A DNA stretch of 64,000 nt from Candidatus Methanomethylophilus alvi Mx1201 (GCF_000300255.2 NC_020913.1:62001-126000), one strand, 5' to 3'. Shown: positions 17,222 to 26,635, counted from the first letter of the stretch. Notes: generated from the sequence alone by a model not told the origin. Program-made: numbers and translations.

Positions 17222-18254
17222 GGGCATGTGTGTGATTGTGACATCACTGATCATCATACTGATGGTCGTGGTGGGGGAAGTTGTTACATATTCCCACCCC
17301 TACAATTACAGTGCCAGCGCATATGGGGATGGCAGTTACAGTATATCCGATTCTGGGTCTCATGTATACGATGCAATCCTTACGGATAATGGTGGTTTTG
17401 AGGTGCCTGATTCGATATATCTGTTTTATGACGATCGCTATGGTTCTGTTTTTAATGACACTACTATAGAGACGGGATCTAGGCAGTTGGATCAAGAATA
17501 CTATGTTTCTCAGTTGACAAACAATCTGAAGTACTATGGTGTGCCGGTAACGACAATGGATGCAGACACACTTGCGACCTTGTTGAGGGATACAGGGTCG
17601 GCCGTCGGTAAAGGTGTCGTAATCTTGGCTGGAGCCATACCTGATGTGATGTATGGGGAGTCATCTACCCTCCTCATAGATTGGATTGTCGCCGGGGGCA
17701 GTTTGTATTGGGCAGGAGGTATGATCGGTAAGTATGTGGCGCATTCGGATGGCAGAGTTACAGAATTTTCCGGAGACTACCAATCCTTGTTTTTTGGTGT
17801 GAACTGTTTGAATCCTGCGATTAATGATGAGGGTGGCAGGGTCGGAGTTGCAGATGGGGTCATATCGGCCAGTGGAAATGAGTATGCCGATCATCTGTCC
17901 CTGAAAAACAATCGGGTGTTATATGGTGTGGATACATCTTTGCTGGCTGTCAGGAACCTTGCCATAGGGTATACGGACGGGACATATTCGAGCATAGCAT
18001 TCGTAGAGAAAGGGGCAGGAATGATATGTGTGGTGGCGGGAGATTATTCTAATGAGCAGCGCATGGATTTGGCTACTGTTGTGGCATCAGGTCTTTGTTA
18101 TTGTTCCATTGAAATCGAGCACAATTCTGGCAAGGTAACGAGGGAAACGATTTCCGGTACCTTTGAGAGGGTTTCAGAAGTATCTGGGAATAGAGTAGTC
18201 TTCATATATCTCGGAGGAAACTTCTCAGTCTATGGAAAGACGTTTACATTCTGA
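17205..18254 (+). CDS. Membrane-anchored extracellular partner, module copy C (unknown function)
   Basis: This 349-residue protein has one N-terminal membrane segment (about residues 9-24) ending in V-G-E, then an extracellular body. Blocks shared with copies A and B are QEYYVSQL (97-104), LLIDWIVAGGSLYWAGG (156-172), GAGMICVVAGDYSNEQRMDL, KVTRETISGTF and the closing FIYLGGNFS. Asp159 aligns with the TAG codon of copy B. The gene starts inside the end of the GT-C gene (17-bp overlap), so the two are probably made together. No catalytic motif is recognised. A role in regulating, presenting acceptor to, or stabilising the GT-C protein is inferred from strict pairing only. Confidence 0.72.
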   Translation: MMKVPKGMCVIVTSLIIILMVVVGEVVTYSHPYNYSASAYGDGSYSISDSGSHVYDAILTDNGGFEVPDSIYLFYDDRYGSVFNDTTIETGSRQLDQEYYVSQLTNNLKYYGVPVTTMDADTLATLLRDTGSAVGKGVVILAGAIPDVMYGESSTLLIDWIVAGGSLYWAGGMIGKYVAHSDGRVTEFSGDYQSLFFGVNCLNPAINDEGGRVGVADGVISASGNEYADHLSLKNNRVLYGVDTSLLAVRNLAIGYTDGTYSSIAFVEKGAGMICVVAGDYSNEQRMDLATVVASGLCYCSIEIEHNSGKVTRETISGTFERVSEVSGNRVVFIYLGGNFSVYGKTFTF

Positions 18255-18431
18255 ATTGTTGTAATTCGTTATCGAAATCGAATCATGTTATTACTCGCAG
18301 TGAATTTTTGATATTTTATTTGTCTCCAATCGATTATTGCAAAATATCTTTCAATTTTTCATTTTTGATCAATTTAACAATGATGTAGGTATCGGATTAA
18401 ATACATATAATGAATCCATAATGATAATCTG

Positions 18432-19331
18432 ATGAAAGGGATTGTTCTTGCCGGGGGGTCAGGAACTAGACTGTATCCACTTACAGTATCTACATCTAAA
18501 CAGCTGTTGCCGGTTTATGATAAGCCTATGGTGTTTTATCCTCTTTCAGTTCTTATGGAGGCAGGCATAAGGGATATTCTGATAATTTCTACACCCTCCG
18601 ATATAGGTAAATTCAAACAGCTTCTTGGAGATGGGTCGGATTTTGGAATCAAGATATCTTACGAGGTTCAGCCCTCTCCCGATGGTCTTGCGCAGGCATT
18701 CATAATTGGCGAGAAATTCATAGAAGGCGATGCTTGTGCATTGATTCTGGGCGATAATCTTTTTCATGGGAATGATTTTAATCACATGTTGAGGGAGGCA
18801 GTCATAGATGCCGAACGTGGGAAATCTACAATATTTGGATATCCTGTAAAGAATCCGCAGAGGTTTGGTGTGGTTGAATTCGATTCCGAAGGCAATGTAA
18901 TAGGTATTGAGGAAAAGCCAGTTTGCCCAAAATCTGACTATTGCGTCACAGGTTTGTATTTCTACGATAAGAATGTTGTAGATTATTCAAAAACAATTGT
19001 ACCGTCTAAACGCAACGAGCTAGAGATTACGGATCTCAATCGGATATATCTCAAAAAAAAATCACTTAAGGTAAATTTATTGGACAAATCGTTCAAATGG
19101 TGGGATACGGGAACATTTGATAGCCTTATAGAAGCATCAGATTATGTTCATGACCACTATGTAAGGACGGGATACACTATAAACTCTCCAGAACAGGTGG
19201 CATTCAATCAAGATTGGATCTCCAAGGAGAAAATGCTGGCACTATCTGTTCGTTATGGAAATTCACCATACGGGGCTTATTTGAAAAAAATTGCCGAAGG
19301 AAAGTCGAATGAGAAAAATAACGATAATTGA
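18432..19331 (+). CDS. rmlA: Glucose-1-phosphate thymidylyltransferase
   Basis: This 299-residue enzyme makes dTDP-glucose from dTTP and glucose 1-phosphate, step one of dTDP-L-rhamnose synthesis. Visible motifs are LAGGSGTRLYPLT at residues 6-18, then SKQLLPVYDKPMVFYPLS, ILGDNLFHG (about 108-116) and EKPVCPKSDYCVTGLYFYD. The length and motifs are those of a short-type RmlA. It is the first gene of rmlACBD. The next gene starts 23 bp before its end. An AT-rich TATA-like stretch lies at about 18399-18410. The operon is clearly AT-richer than the core genes of the window. Confidence 0.95.
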   Translation: MKGIVLAGGSGTRLYPLTVSTSKQLLPVYDKPMVFYPLSVLMEAGIRDILIISTPSDIGKFKQLLGDGSDFGIKISYEVQPSPDGLAQAFIIGEKFIEGDACALILGDNLFHGNDFNHMLREAVIDAERGKSTIFGYPVKNPQRFGVVEFDSEGNVIGIEEKPVCPKSDYCVTGLYFYDKNVVDYSKTIVPSKRNELEITDLNRIYLKKKSLKVNLLDKSFKWWDTGTFDSLIEASDYVHDHYVRTGYTINSPEQVAFNQDWISKEKMLALSVRYGNSPYGAYLKKIAEGKSNEKNNDN

Positions 19332-19869
19332 AACAGGAATCAAAGATCTTCTTGTTATAGAACCAAAATTGTTTTTCGACAGCAGAGGGTACTTTTTCGA
19401 ATCATACAATAAAAAAGATTTTGAAGAACTCGGTCTGCATTACAATTTTGTTCAAGACAATCAATCAAAATCGTCCAGAGGCGTTCTCAGAGGGCTGCAT
19501 TTTCAGATGAATTTTCCTCAGACTAAATTGGTTAGGGTGTTGGATGGGTCTGTATTTGATGTTGCAGTGGATATTCGTTGTGGAAGTCCAACTTATGGTA
19601 AGTGGTTTGGAACAGTTCTTTCTGCAGACAATAATAGGCAGTTGTTAATTCCCAAAGGGTTTGCTCACGGTTTTTTAGTTTTAAGCGATACTGCAATATT
19701 TTGCTACAAATGTGATGATTTTTATCATCCTTCTGACGAGGCCGGCATTGCTTGGGATGATCCCGACATAGGCATAAATTGGCCCTTGGTCGAAAGCCCT
19801 ATTCTTTCGGAAAAAGATAAGGCATACCCTAGGCTGAATGAATTATGTCGGGGGGATTCATATGTCTAA
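19309..19869 (+). CDS. rmlC: dTDP-4-dehydrorhamnose 3,5-epimerase
   Basis: The 186-residue cupin enzyme performs the third step to dTDP-L-rhamnose. Diagnostic blocks are FFDSRGYFFESYN, FVQDNQSKSSRGVLRGLHFQ (contains the active-site His of RGLHFQ), and IPKGFAHGFLVLSD. ATG 19309 was chosen over an upstream in-frame start at 19291 because it matches the family N-terminus and is preceded by GAAGGAAAG. It overlaps rmlA by 23 bp and rmlB by 8 bp, a tightly packed operon. Confidence 0.95.
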   Translation: MRKITIIETGIKDLLVIEPKLFFDSRGYFFESYNKKDFEELGLHYNFVQDNQSKSSRGVLRGLHFQMNFPQTKLVRVLDGSVFDVAVDIRCGSPTYGKWFGTVLSADNNRQLLIPKGFAHGFLVLSDTAIFCYKCDDFYHPSDEAGIAWDDPDIGINWPLVESPILSEKDKAYPRLNELCRGDSYV

Positions 19870-20884
19870 AACGATAGTTGTCACTGGCGGGGCTGGTTTT
19901 ATTGGATCAAATTTTATTTTTTACACTCAGAAAAAACATAGTCACGACAAAATCGTATGTATAGATTCTTTGACATATGCCGGTAATATTGAGACATTGG
20001 GTTCAATCAGTGGGTCGGATCGTTTTGAGTTTTTTCGGGCAGATATATGTAATCGCAAAGCTATTTACAGCATTATTGAGAGTATATCGCCAGACTATAT
20101 TGTAAATTTTGCAGCAGAATCCCATGTAGACAAATCCATATCTTGCCCTCAGGTATTTCTCGAAACAAACATAGTGGGAACTTCTGTTTTAATGGATGCG
20201 GCCGTCAAGTACGGGGTTGAAAGATTCCACCAAGTATCTACTGACGAAGTATACGGGGATTTACCTTTGGACCGGCCAGATTTACTTTTCAATGAAGATA
20301 CGCCCCTTCATACGTCTAGCCCATATTCATCATCAAAAGCAGGGGCTGACTTGTTAGCGATGGCATATCGCCGCACATATGGCTTGCCACTTACTATATC
20401 TCGGTGCTCAAACAACTATGGTCCATATCAGTTTCCTGAAAAACTCATTCCTCTAATGGTAAAGCGTGCCCTTTGCAATAAAAAACTTCCAGTGTATGGC
20501 GATGGACGTAATGTCAGGGATTGGCTATATGTCTATGATCACTGCAGGGCAGTGGATATGATATTACGTCATGGGAGGGAGGGAGAGATCTATAACGTAG
20601 GGGGAAACAATGAGAAGAAGAATATTGATGTCGTAAAGTTAATCTTGTCATATTTAGAAAAACCTGAGTCTCTGATAGAGTTCGTTGATGATCGCAAGGG
20701 TCATGATAGGCGGTATGCAATCGATTCTTCCAAGATACGCAGAGATCTTGGCTGGGTGCCGGAGTTTAGTTTTGAAACAGGCATAGAGATGACAATACAG
20801 TGGTATATCGACAATTGTCGTTGGTTAGATCGTATCACTGATGGTAGCTATCTCAAATCTAATTCCGAGGTGCCTTTTAGATGA
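19862..20884 (+). CDS. rmlB: dTDP-glucose 4,6-dehydratase
   Basis: This 340-residue short-chain dehydrogenase-type enzyme catalyses the second step of dTDP-rhamnose synthesis. It has the NAD-binding TGGAGFIGSNF near the N-terminus, AAESHVDKSI, STDEVYGDL, and the catalytic YSSSKAGAD with Tyr and Lys. ATG 19862 is preceded by GGGGGATT at ribosome-site distance and matches the family start, so the longer frame from 19838 was not used. It overlaps rmlC by 8 bp and rmlD by 4 bp. Confidence 0.95.
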   Translation: MSKTIVVTGGAGFIGSNFIFYTQKKHSHDKIVCIDSLTYAGNIETLGSISGSDRFEFFRADICNRKAIYSIIESISPDYIVNFAAESHVDKSISCPQVFLETNIVGTSVLMDAAVKYGVERFHQVSTDEVYGDLPLDRPDLLFNEDTPLHTSSPYSSSKAGADLLAMAYRRTYGLPLTISRCSNNYGPYQFPEKLIPLMVKRALCNKKLPVYGDGRNVRDWLYVYDHCRAVDMILRHGREGEIYNVGGNNEKKNIDVVKLILSYLEKPESLIEFVDDRKGHDRRYAIDSSKIRRDLGWVPEFSFETGIEMTIQWYIDNCRWLDRITDGSYLKSNSEVPFR

Positions 20885-21729
20885 CTGTGTTGATAACAGG
20901 AGTCACAGGTCAACTCGGTTACGACGTGGCAAGGTATTTGAGAGGAGTTGGATGTGATTTTTTATCACCCAATCGGAATGAAATGGATCTGTCCGATGAA
21001 GGTTCTGTAAAATCCTACATTATGGAAAACAACCCTGATTCGATAATTCACTGTGGTGCATGGACTGATGTAAACAAAGCAGAAGTGAATGTGAATCTGT
21101 GCAGGCAGGTAAATGTGGATGGGACCAGATTTATTGTAGATTGCTGCAAAGATTACGATATCACAATGCTTTATGTCAGTACGGATTATGTTTTTGATGG
21201 GTCTGGGGTTAGACCCTGGGAGATAACTGATCGTACCAATCCGATAAATCAATACGGATTGAGTAAAAGAGATGGAGAGAATATAGTTCGGTCCTTGAAG
21301 AAATATTTTATTGTGCGTACATCTTGGGTTTTCGGTATTAATGGGAAAAATTTTATTGCGACCATGGTGGACTTATCTAAAAAGTTTAAAACAATCAGAG
21401 TTGTCGACGATCAATTCGGATCTCCAACATATTCTGTAGACTTAGCCCCTCTGCTATGGCAGATTCTATGTAGTGAAAAATATGGAACTTATCATGCACA
21501 CAATGAGGGATTCTGCACATGGTACGATTTAGCCATCGAAGTGTTCAAAATACTCGGGACGGGGACCAATGTAATCCCCATTAGCTCGAATGATTATCGT
21601 TCTGATGTAAAACGGCCTCTAAATTGTAGACTTGGTCTTCAATCTTTGGAAGTAAATGGGTTTGACAGGTTACCAAATTGGAAAGATGCTGTCAACAGGT
21701 ATATTAAAGAAATGACCCTAGTCAAGTGA
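20881..21729 (+). CDS. rmlD: dTDP-4-dehydrorhamnose reductase
   Basis: This 282-residue reductase gives dTDP-L-rhamnose as the final step. Visible are the NADPH loop TGVTGQLGYDV (residues 6-16), STDYVFDG (about 100-107), and YGLSKRDGE, which holds the catalytic Tyr and Lys. The C-terminal RPLNCRLG block is also typical. The 4-bp overlap with rmlB and the order A-C-B-D show a complete rhamnose pathway, so rhamnose is almost certainly a component of the glycan made by this locus. Confidence 0.95.
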   Translation: MTVLITGVTGQLGYDVARYLRGVGCDFLSPNRNEMDLSDEGSVKSYIMENNPDSIIHCGAWTDVNKAEVNVNLCRQVNVDGTRFIVDCCKDYDITMLYVSTDYVFDGSGVRPWEITDRTNPINQYGLSKRDGENIVRSLKKYFIVRTSWVFGINGKNFIATMVDLSKKFKTIRVVDDQFGSPTYSVDLAPLLWQILCSEKYGTYHAHNEGFCTWYDLAIEVFKILGTGTNVIPISSNDYRSDVKRPLNCRLGLQSLEVNGFDRLPNWKDAVNRYIKEMTLVK

Positions 21730-21733
21730 TGCG

Positions 21734-23905
21734 GTGGCGGATGTGAGATTGGAAAAAAATCAGATGGGTATAATTTTAACAGTTTCAAAAAATATTATTC
21801 AACACCCGTCTACATTATACCAAATACTCAATAGTTATAACATCCGTACTTTTTTTAGAGTGTGGAGGTGGGATGGACTTAGTGTTGCAGTTACAAATAC
21901 AATTCGCATGATGTCCAATTACTCTGGCAACACTACTCAAAACGATCTTGATTTTGTAAAATCCAATATGGACCACAACTGTCCAGAATCTGTACCCGAG
22001 TGTCATGTTCCACTCGTTTCAATAATTTTGCCAGTGTACAATCAGTATTCTTACACTATTGCGTGTATAAATTCTATAATCAAGTATCGTGGCGATATCA
22101 ATATTGAGATTATTGTTGGTGATGATAACTCCTCAGATGATACAAAGGATTTAGAAAATCGCATACGTAATTTGAAAGTAGTTCATAATAAAACCAATCT
22201 GGGATTCCTTCTTAATTGTAACAATGCTGCTAAGTTTGCAAAGGGAAAATACCTGTTGTTTTTAAACAATGATACGTTGGTAAAGGAAAATTGGCTTAGT
22301 GCTCTTGTTGAATTGGCAGAGTCGGATTCCAGTATCGGTCTTGTCGGATCTAAGTTTATTTATCCAGACGGTAGTCTGCAAGAGGCCGGAGGGATAATTC
22401 GCTCAGACGGTAGTGCATGGAATTATGGGAGAGGTTCCAATCCGAGCCTTCCTGAATTTAATTATGTTAAAGATGTCGATTATATAACGGGGGCATCGAT
22501 ACTGGTGCCTCGTCTCATTTTCGAAAAGCTTGGGGGATTTGACGAACGTTTTAAACCTGCATATTGCGAAGATAGTGATTTGGCATTTTCGATTAGAAAA
22601 CTTGGGTATAGAACAGTATTTCAGCCAAGATCAGAGCTTATACATTTTGAGGGGATATCTAATGGAAAGACGGTCAAATCTGAGATGAAATCGTATCAGA
22701 TTTCCAATGTTATGAAATTCAGAGAGAAATGGGCTTCAGAGCTTGATAATTTCCACAAGTTTTCTGAAACTGATCTATTCCACGCAAGGGATCGCAGTTT
22801 CAACAAGAAAACATTTCTGTTCATCGATTCCGCAGTCCCTAGATTTGATGATAATGCAGGCAACAGGACTGTTTATGATTACATGAGGACACTTGTGTCT
22901 ATGGGCTGTAATGTGAAATTTATGCCGGAGAACTTCTGTTATGATCCGCAGTATGTCCCCATCTATGAATCCATGGGTATCGAGGTACTATATGGTCATA
23001 AATATGCAAATGAGTGGAGGTCTTGGATAAAGAACAATTCCTCTAATATCGATTATGTCATGGTTTTCCGTCCCGATTGTGCCAAATTTTTTATGAAATA
23101 TATTAAGGACAATTCTTCTGCCACTGTTCTGTACAACGTAGCAGATCTCCACTATGTCCGTTTAAGAAGGGAATATGATGTCACGGGCAATCGTGCCTAT
23201 CTGCAAGAGTCCTTGAGGTATCAAAAGATTGAATCAAAATTACTGAATAGTGCTGACAGATGCGTGACTGTCAGTTCGGATGAGGCCAAGATAATGTCTG
23301 GCATCGTGGATGCGTCGAAAATACGCATATATCCCATATTTTGCTATGATGATTGCAACGCTGTCAATAGATCATATGGCGGTCAGCATGATTTGATTTT
23401 TGTTGGAAGTTTTAATCATCCGCCCAACAGGGATGCAATGCATTGGTTTTTAGATGGGATTTTCCCCTTGATTAAAAAAGAGGTGCCTGATGCGAGGATA
23501 AATATCATAGGTTCTAATGCAACCGATAGCCTTATCAAACTGTCTTCTGAAAGTGTTATTTTTCACAATCATGTTTCAGACGATGAATTGAATCAGTTGT
23601 ACTCTACATCTTCGGTTTGTGTGATTCCTTTACGTTTTGGAGCTGGTGTCAAAGGGAAGACATTGGAGGCGATGCACAATTCAATCCCCATTGTTTCTAC
23701 ATCAATAGGCATAGAAGGCATGCAGGGGATTGATAAGTACATTTCTCCAAAAGAGACAGCAGAGGAATTCGCGGCGGAAGTGATACGTATACTCTCTGAT
23801 TGTGAATATGCCAAGGCACTTGGGGGGTCCTATTCGAGATATGTATCAGAGAATTATTCCCGCAGACGGATGATTGAGTTGTTTGCTCAAGAATTCGGAA
23901 TATGA
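21734..23905 (+). CDS. Bifunctional glycosyltransferase, GT2 fused to GT4
   Basis: This 723-residue protein has two catalytic parts. Residues about 95-330 form a GT2 domain: VSIILPVYNQYSYTIACINS, VGDDNSSDDT, FLNNDT (metal site), and CEDSDLAFSIRKLGYRT. Residues about 370-715 form a GT4 domain: DDNAGNRTVYDYM, FVGSFNHPPNRDAM, and PLRFGAGVKGKTLEAMHNSI followed by the acidic SIGIEGMQG segment. Such fusions are common beside rhamnose and ABC-export genes and often extend rhamnan-like chains, so it may act on dTDP-rhamnose; that is inference. GTG 21734 follows the rmlD stop by 4 bp. No membrane segment is seen. Confidence 0.88.
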   Translation: MADVRLEKNQMGIILTVSKNIIQHPSTLYQILNSYNIRTFFRVWRWDGLSVAVTNTIRMMSNYSGNTTQNDLDFVKSNMDHNCPESVPECHVPLVSIILPVYNQYSYTIACINSIIKYRGDINIEIIVGDDNSSDDTKDLENRIRNLKVVHNKTNLGFLLNCNNAAKFAKGKYLLFLNNDTLVKENWLSALVELAESDSSIGLVGSKFIYPDGSLQEAGGIIRSDGSAWNYGRGSNPSLPEFNYVKDVDYITGASILVPRLIFEKLGGFDERFKPAYCEDSDLAFSIRKLGYRTVFQPRSELIHFEGISNGKTVKSEMKSYQISNVMKFREKWASELDNFHKFSETDLFHARDRSFNKKTFLFIDSAVPRFDDNAGNRTVYDYMRTLVSMGCNVKFMPENFCYDPQYVPIYESMGIEVLYGHKYANEWRSWIKNNSSNIDYVMVFRPDCAKFFMKYIKDNSSATVLYNVADLHYVRLRREYDVTGNRAYLQESLRYQKIESKLLNSADRCVTVSSDEAKIMSGIVDASKIRIYPIFCYDDCNAVNRSYGGQHDLIFVGSFNHPPNRDAMHWFLDGIFPLIKKEVPDARINIIGSNATDSLIKLSSESVIFHNHVSDDELNQLYSTSSVCVIPLRFGAGVKGKTLEAMHNSIPIVSTSIGIEGMQGIDKYISPKETAEEFAAEVIRILSDCEYAKALGGSYSRYVSENYSRRRMIELFAQEFGI

Positions 23906-23930
23906 TTTTTGGTCGGAGCCCCTACATCCA

Positions 23931-24668
23931 TCATTCGAGCATGAATTTGCTATATGCATCACAAACGGTTTTGCTATCGCCAATCATGCGTGTATGTGCA
24001 TTATCTATCCATAGTGTCCGATCACAGATTTTCATCGCCTGTTCAGGTGATTGAGTGACCAGGACTATTGTCACGCCGCTTTTCTTTAGTTCTTTTATCT
24101 TATCGAGGCATTTTTTCTGGAAAGCGATATCTCCTACAGACAATATTTCATCAATGATTAGAATATCTGCGTTAACGTTAATTGCAATGGAGAATGCCAA
24201 TCTCATATACATTCCAGAGGAATAGTCCCTTACGCGTTCGTCTATGTGATCTTCGATTTCAGAAAAATCCAGTATGTCTTGAATGCGCTTGTCAACCTCT
24301 TTTTTATCCAGTCCAAAAATAGATGCATTTATGTATATGTTCTCGCGACCAGACATGTCTGGGTGAAATCCTGCACCCAATTCAATAAGGCAAGATATTC
24401 TTCCTTTTGTTTCAACGGTACCTTTGTTCGGGCGGATAATTTTAGTTAAAAGTTTCAGTATGGTGCTTTTGCCTGATCCATTGCGTCCGACAATTCCCAG
24501 GGCTTCACCTTTTTTTACATTAAATGAGATGTCATGTAGTACTTCTCTGCCTTTGTTGTTCTTTTTGGAAGCATGATACACTATGCGGTCCTTCAAAGAC
24601 AGAGATCTATGTGTTCCATAGATTTTACATACATTCTTGACCTCAATGACATTTTCAGGCAGTATCAT
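23931..24668 (-). CDS. Wzt-like polysaccharide ABC transporter ATPase
   Basis: This 245-residue nucleotide-binding subunit has Walker A GIVGRNGSGKSTILKLLT (about 57-74), a signature-type motif VRDYSSGMYMRLAFS (about 141-155) and Walker B ADILIIDEIL. The 3' gene border with the permease is a 4-bp overlap. The protein stops after the ATPase core and lacks the C-terminal carbohydrate-binding domain found in long Wzt proteins (over 400 residues), so it should not recognise a terminal sugar cap. It powers export of an undecaprenyl- or dolichyl-linked chain across the membrane. Confidence 0.9.
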   Translation of the reverse strand: MILPENVIEVKNVCKIYGTHRSLSLKDRIVYHASKKNNKGREVLHDISFNVKKGEALGIVGRNGSGKSTILKLLTKIIRPNKGTVETKGRISCLIELGAGFHPDMSGRENIYINASIFGLDKKEVDKRIQDILDFSEIEDHIDERVRDYSSGMYMRLAFSIAINVNADILIIDEILSVGDIAFQKKCLDKIKELKKSGVTIVLVTQSPEQAMKICDRTLWIDNAHTRMIGDSKTVCDAYSKFMLE

Positions 24669-25447
24669 AACACCTCTGCGAAATCTGCCGATGCTTTCTG
24701 ATATATCCAGAAACCTATAACGACCATCACTATAGATTCTATGGCAGATATCATAATGATTTCAAAAGATGGTATGATTTTCCAATATAGTGCATCTTGG
24801 AATAGTTCGATTATGTATGTCATGGGATTGATATCGAGGATAAGATTGAAAATCGCACTGTCAATGGAGTCAGGCACATACATGATCGGCGTAATCCATA
24901 TCCACATCATCAGTAGCACATTTATCAAATATTGTACGTCTCTAAGATACACGTCGGCTGCTGCTAGCAATACTGCCAACCCTAGTGAAAACATAAATAG
25001 GCACGCTATTGCGATTGGTATTAGCAATAAAGGGCCTGTGCTGAACCCATGTCCTCCTATTGCCAATACTGCGAATACAATAGTCATGGATATGAGGAAA
25101 TTTATGAATTTTGATATGACTATCGATACGGGGATTACTGAGCGAGGAAAATATATCTTAGTAATCAGTTGAGAGTTCTCTACAACTGAGCCAGAGCCAC
25201 TGTTTATGGATTCAGAAAACATAATCCAAGGAATCATGCCCACTATCAAATAAACATAGTAATGTTCGATATTTTGTCTAAAAACTATGGTGAATACCAT
25301 TATGTAAACCAATATTTGCATTAATGGTAATACAAAATTCCATAAAAATCCAAGAAGAGAGCCCTTGTATCTTCCTCTTAGATCCCTCTTGACAAGATTC
25401 AGGATCATAGAATGATATTGATACAGTTCCCTGATAAATTCGAACAT
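24665..25447 (-). CDS. Wzm-like polysaccharide ABC transporter permease
   Basis: This 260-residue ABC-2 type membrane protein has six predicted helices. The N-terminal LVKRDLRGRYKGSLLGFLWN block (about 18-37) is characteristic of Wzm/TagG proteins. It is the first gene of the minus-strand pair with the ATPase, overlapping by 4 bp. It would form the channel for glycan export. Its promoter should lie in the AT-rich gap 25448-25612, shared with the divergent isomerase gene. Confidence 0.9.
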   Translation of the reverse strand: MFEFIRELYQYHSMILNLVKRDLRGRYKGSLLGFLWNFVLPLMQILVYIMVFTIVFRQNIEHYYVYLIVGMIPWIMFSESINSGSGSVVENSQLITKIYFPRSVIPVSIVISKFINFLISMTIVFAVLAIGGHGFSTGPLLLIPIAIACLFMFSLGLAVLLAAADVYLRDVQYLINVLLMMWIWITPIMYVPDSIDSAIFNLILDINPMTYIIELFQDALYWKIIPSFEIIMISAIESIVMVVIGFWIYQKASADFAEVL

Positions 25448-25612
25448 TCGAGCATCTTAAGGTGCACTTGTATAAAAATTAGTTTACATCGTTTTTGAAG
25501 AACAAGATATGAGATTTGTTCATTCTGAAAATATTGGAAAGATGTTTAGAATGTTTAAAGCATATGTCAAAATATATAATCTTACAATTGTTGTTACTCT
25601 TTGAGGCATTCA

Positions 25613-26635
25613 ATGTTATTTGACACCCATTCTCTCAACACCATGTCGAGGGAGATCTCCGGATTCACCGACGATCTCGCCGAGGCCCTCGAGTCGGAGA
25701 CCCACGTGAGGAGACGCTACAAGCACGTCATGGTCTGCGGCATGGGTGCTTCCGCCATAGGTGGTGCGATATTCGCCGATTCCATGTACTACTCCTCCAA
25801 GGTCTCCGTCGACTCCTGCAAGACCATGGCCCTCCCCGAGTGGGTGGACAAGGACACCCTCTTCGTGGCCTGCAGCTACTCCGGAGAGACCTACGAGACC
25901 ATCTTCATGTACAAGCTCGCGCTCGATGCAGGTCTCGACGTCATAACCGTGACCCACGGCGGTAAACTCAGGAAGCTTTCCGAGGAGATCGGTACGCCGA
26001 TAGTCCCCATCAAAGGGAAGGACATGCAGCCCCGCAGCGCCATCGGCTGGTTCATAGGCATCCTCGGCGCCATCATCGAGGACGCCGGCGGTCCCGGTAT
26101 AAGGCACCAGCTGAGGATGATGCTCCCCCGCCTCAGGGGGTATCAGAGGGAGATCGAGTCCGAGGACGGCATCGCCTGGAGGATCGCGAAGGACCTGGAG
26201 GGCCACGTCCCCGTCGTGTACGGCGCCCCCGACATGGAGGCCATCGCCGTCCGCATGAAGAACCAGCTCAACGAGAACTCCAAGATCATCGCCTTCTCCG
26301 GCGTCGTCCCCGAGTTCAACCACAACGAGGTCGTCGGATGGTACGACGACCCCTACAGGACCAAGTTCATGCCGGTCGTCATCTGCGACGACAGGCTGGT
26401 GGAGATCAGCAAGATCCTCAAGGCCACGCTGGACCTCCTGGAGAGCAGGGACGTCCCCGTGTCCGTCATAGACACCAAGGGCGAGTCCCTTCTGGAGAGG
26501 ATGATCTACGGGATCATGGTCGGCGACCACATCTCCCTCTACATCGCCGCCCTCCACGGCATAGACCCCTGCAACGTGGACCCCATCACCGACATCAAAT
26601 CGAGGATAAGGGAGGAGTTGAAGAAACTGGAGTGA
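25613..26635 (+). CDS. Bifunctional phosphoglucose/phosphomannose isomerase (SIS domain)
   Basis: This 340-residue enzyme interconverts fructose 6-phosphate with glucose 6-phosphate and mannose 6-phosphate. N-terminal SIS domain: VMVCGMGASAIGGAIFADSM. The sugar-phosphate loop is ACSYSGETYETI, and the C-terminal SIS domain has FNHNEVVGW (catalytic Glu and His region) and HISLYIAALHGIDPCNVDPI. ATG 25613 was preferred to TTG 25601 as the better start. Its very GC-rich codon choice contrasts sharply with the AT-rich rml genes just upstream, so it marks the return to native chromosomal sequence. It links central metabolism to sugar-nucleotide supply for the glycan locus. Confidence 0.88.
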   Translation: MLFDTHSLNTMSREISGFTDDLAEALESETHVRRRYKHVMVCGMGASAIGGAIFADSMYYSSKVSVDSCKTMALPEWVDKDTLFVACSYSGETYETIFMYKLALDAGLDVITVTHGGKLRKLSEEIGTPIVPIKGKDMQPRSAIGWFIGILGAIIEDAGGPGIRHQLRMMLPRLRGYQREIESEDGIAWRIAKDLEGHVPVVYGAPDMEAIAVRMKNQLNENSKIIAFSGVVPEFNHNEVVGWYDDPYRTKFMPVVICDDRLVEISKILKATLDLLESRDVPVSVIDTKGESLLERMIYGIMVGDHISLYIAALHGIDPCNVDPITDIKSRIREELKKLE

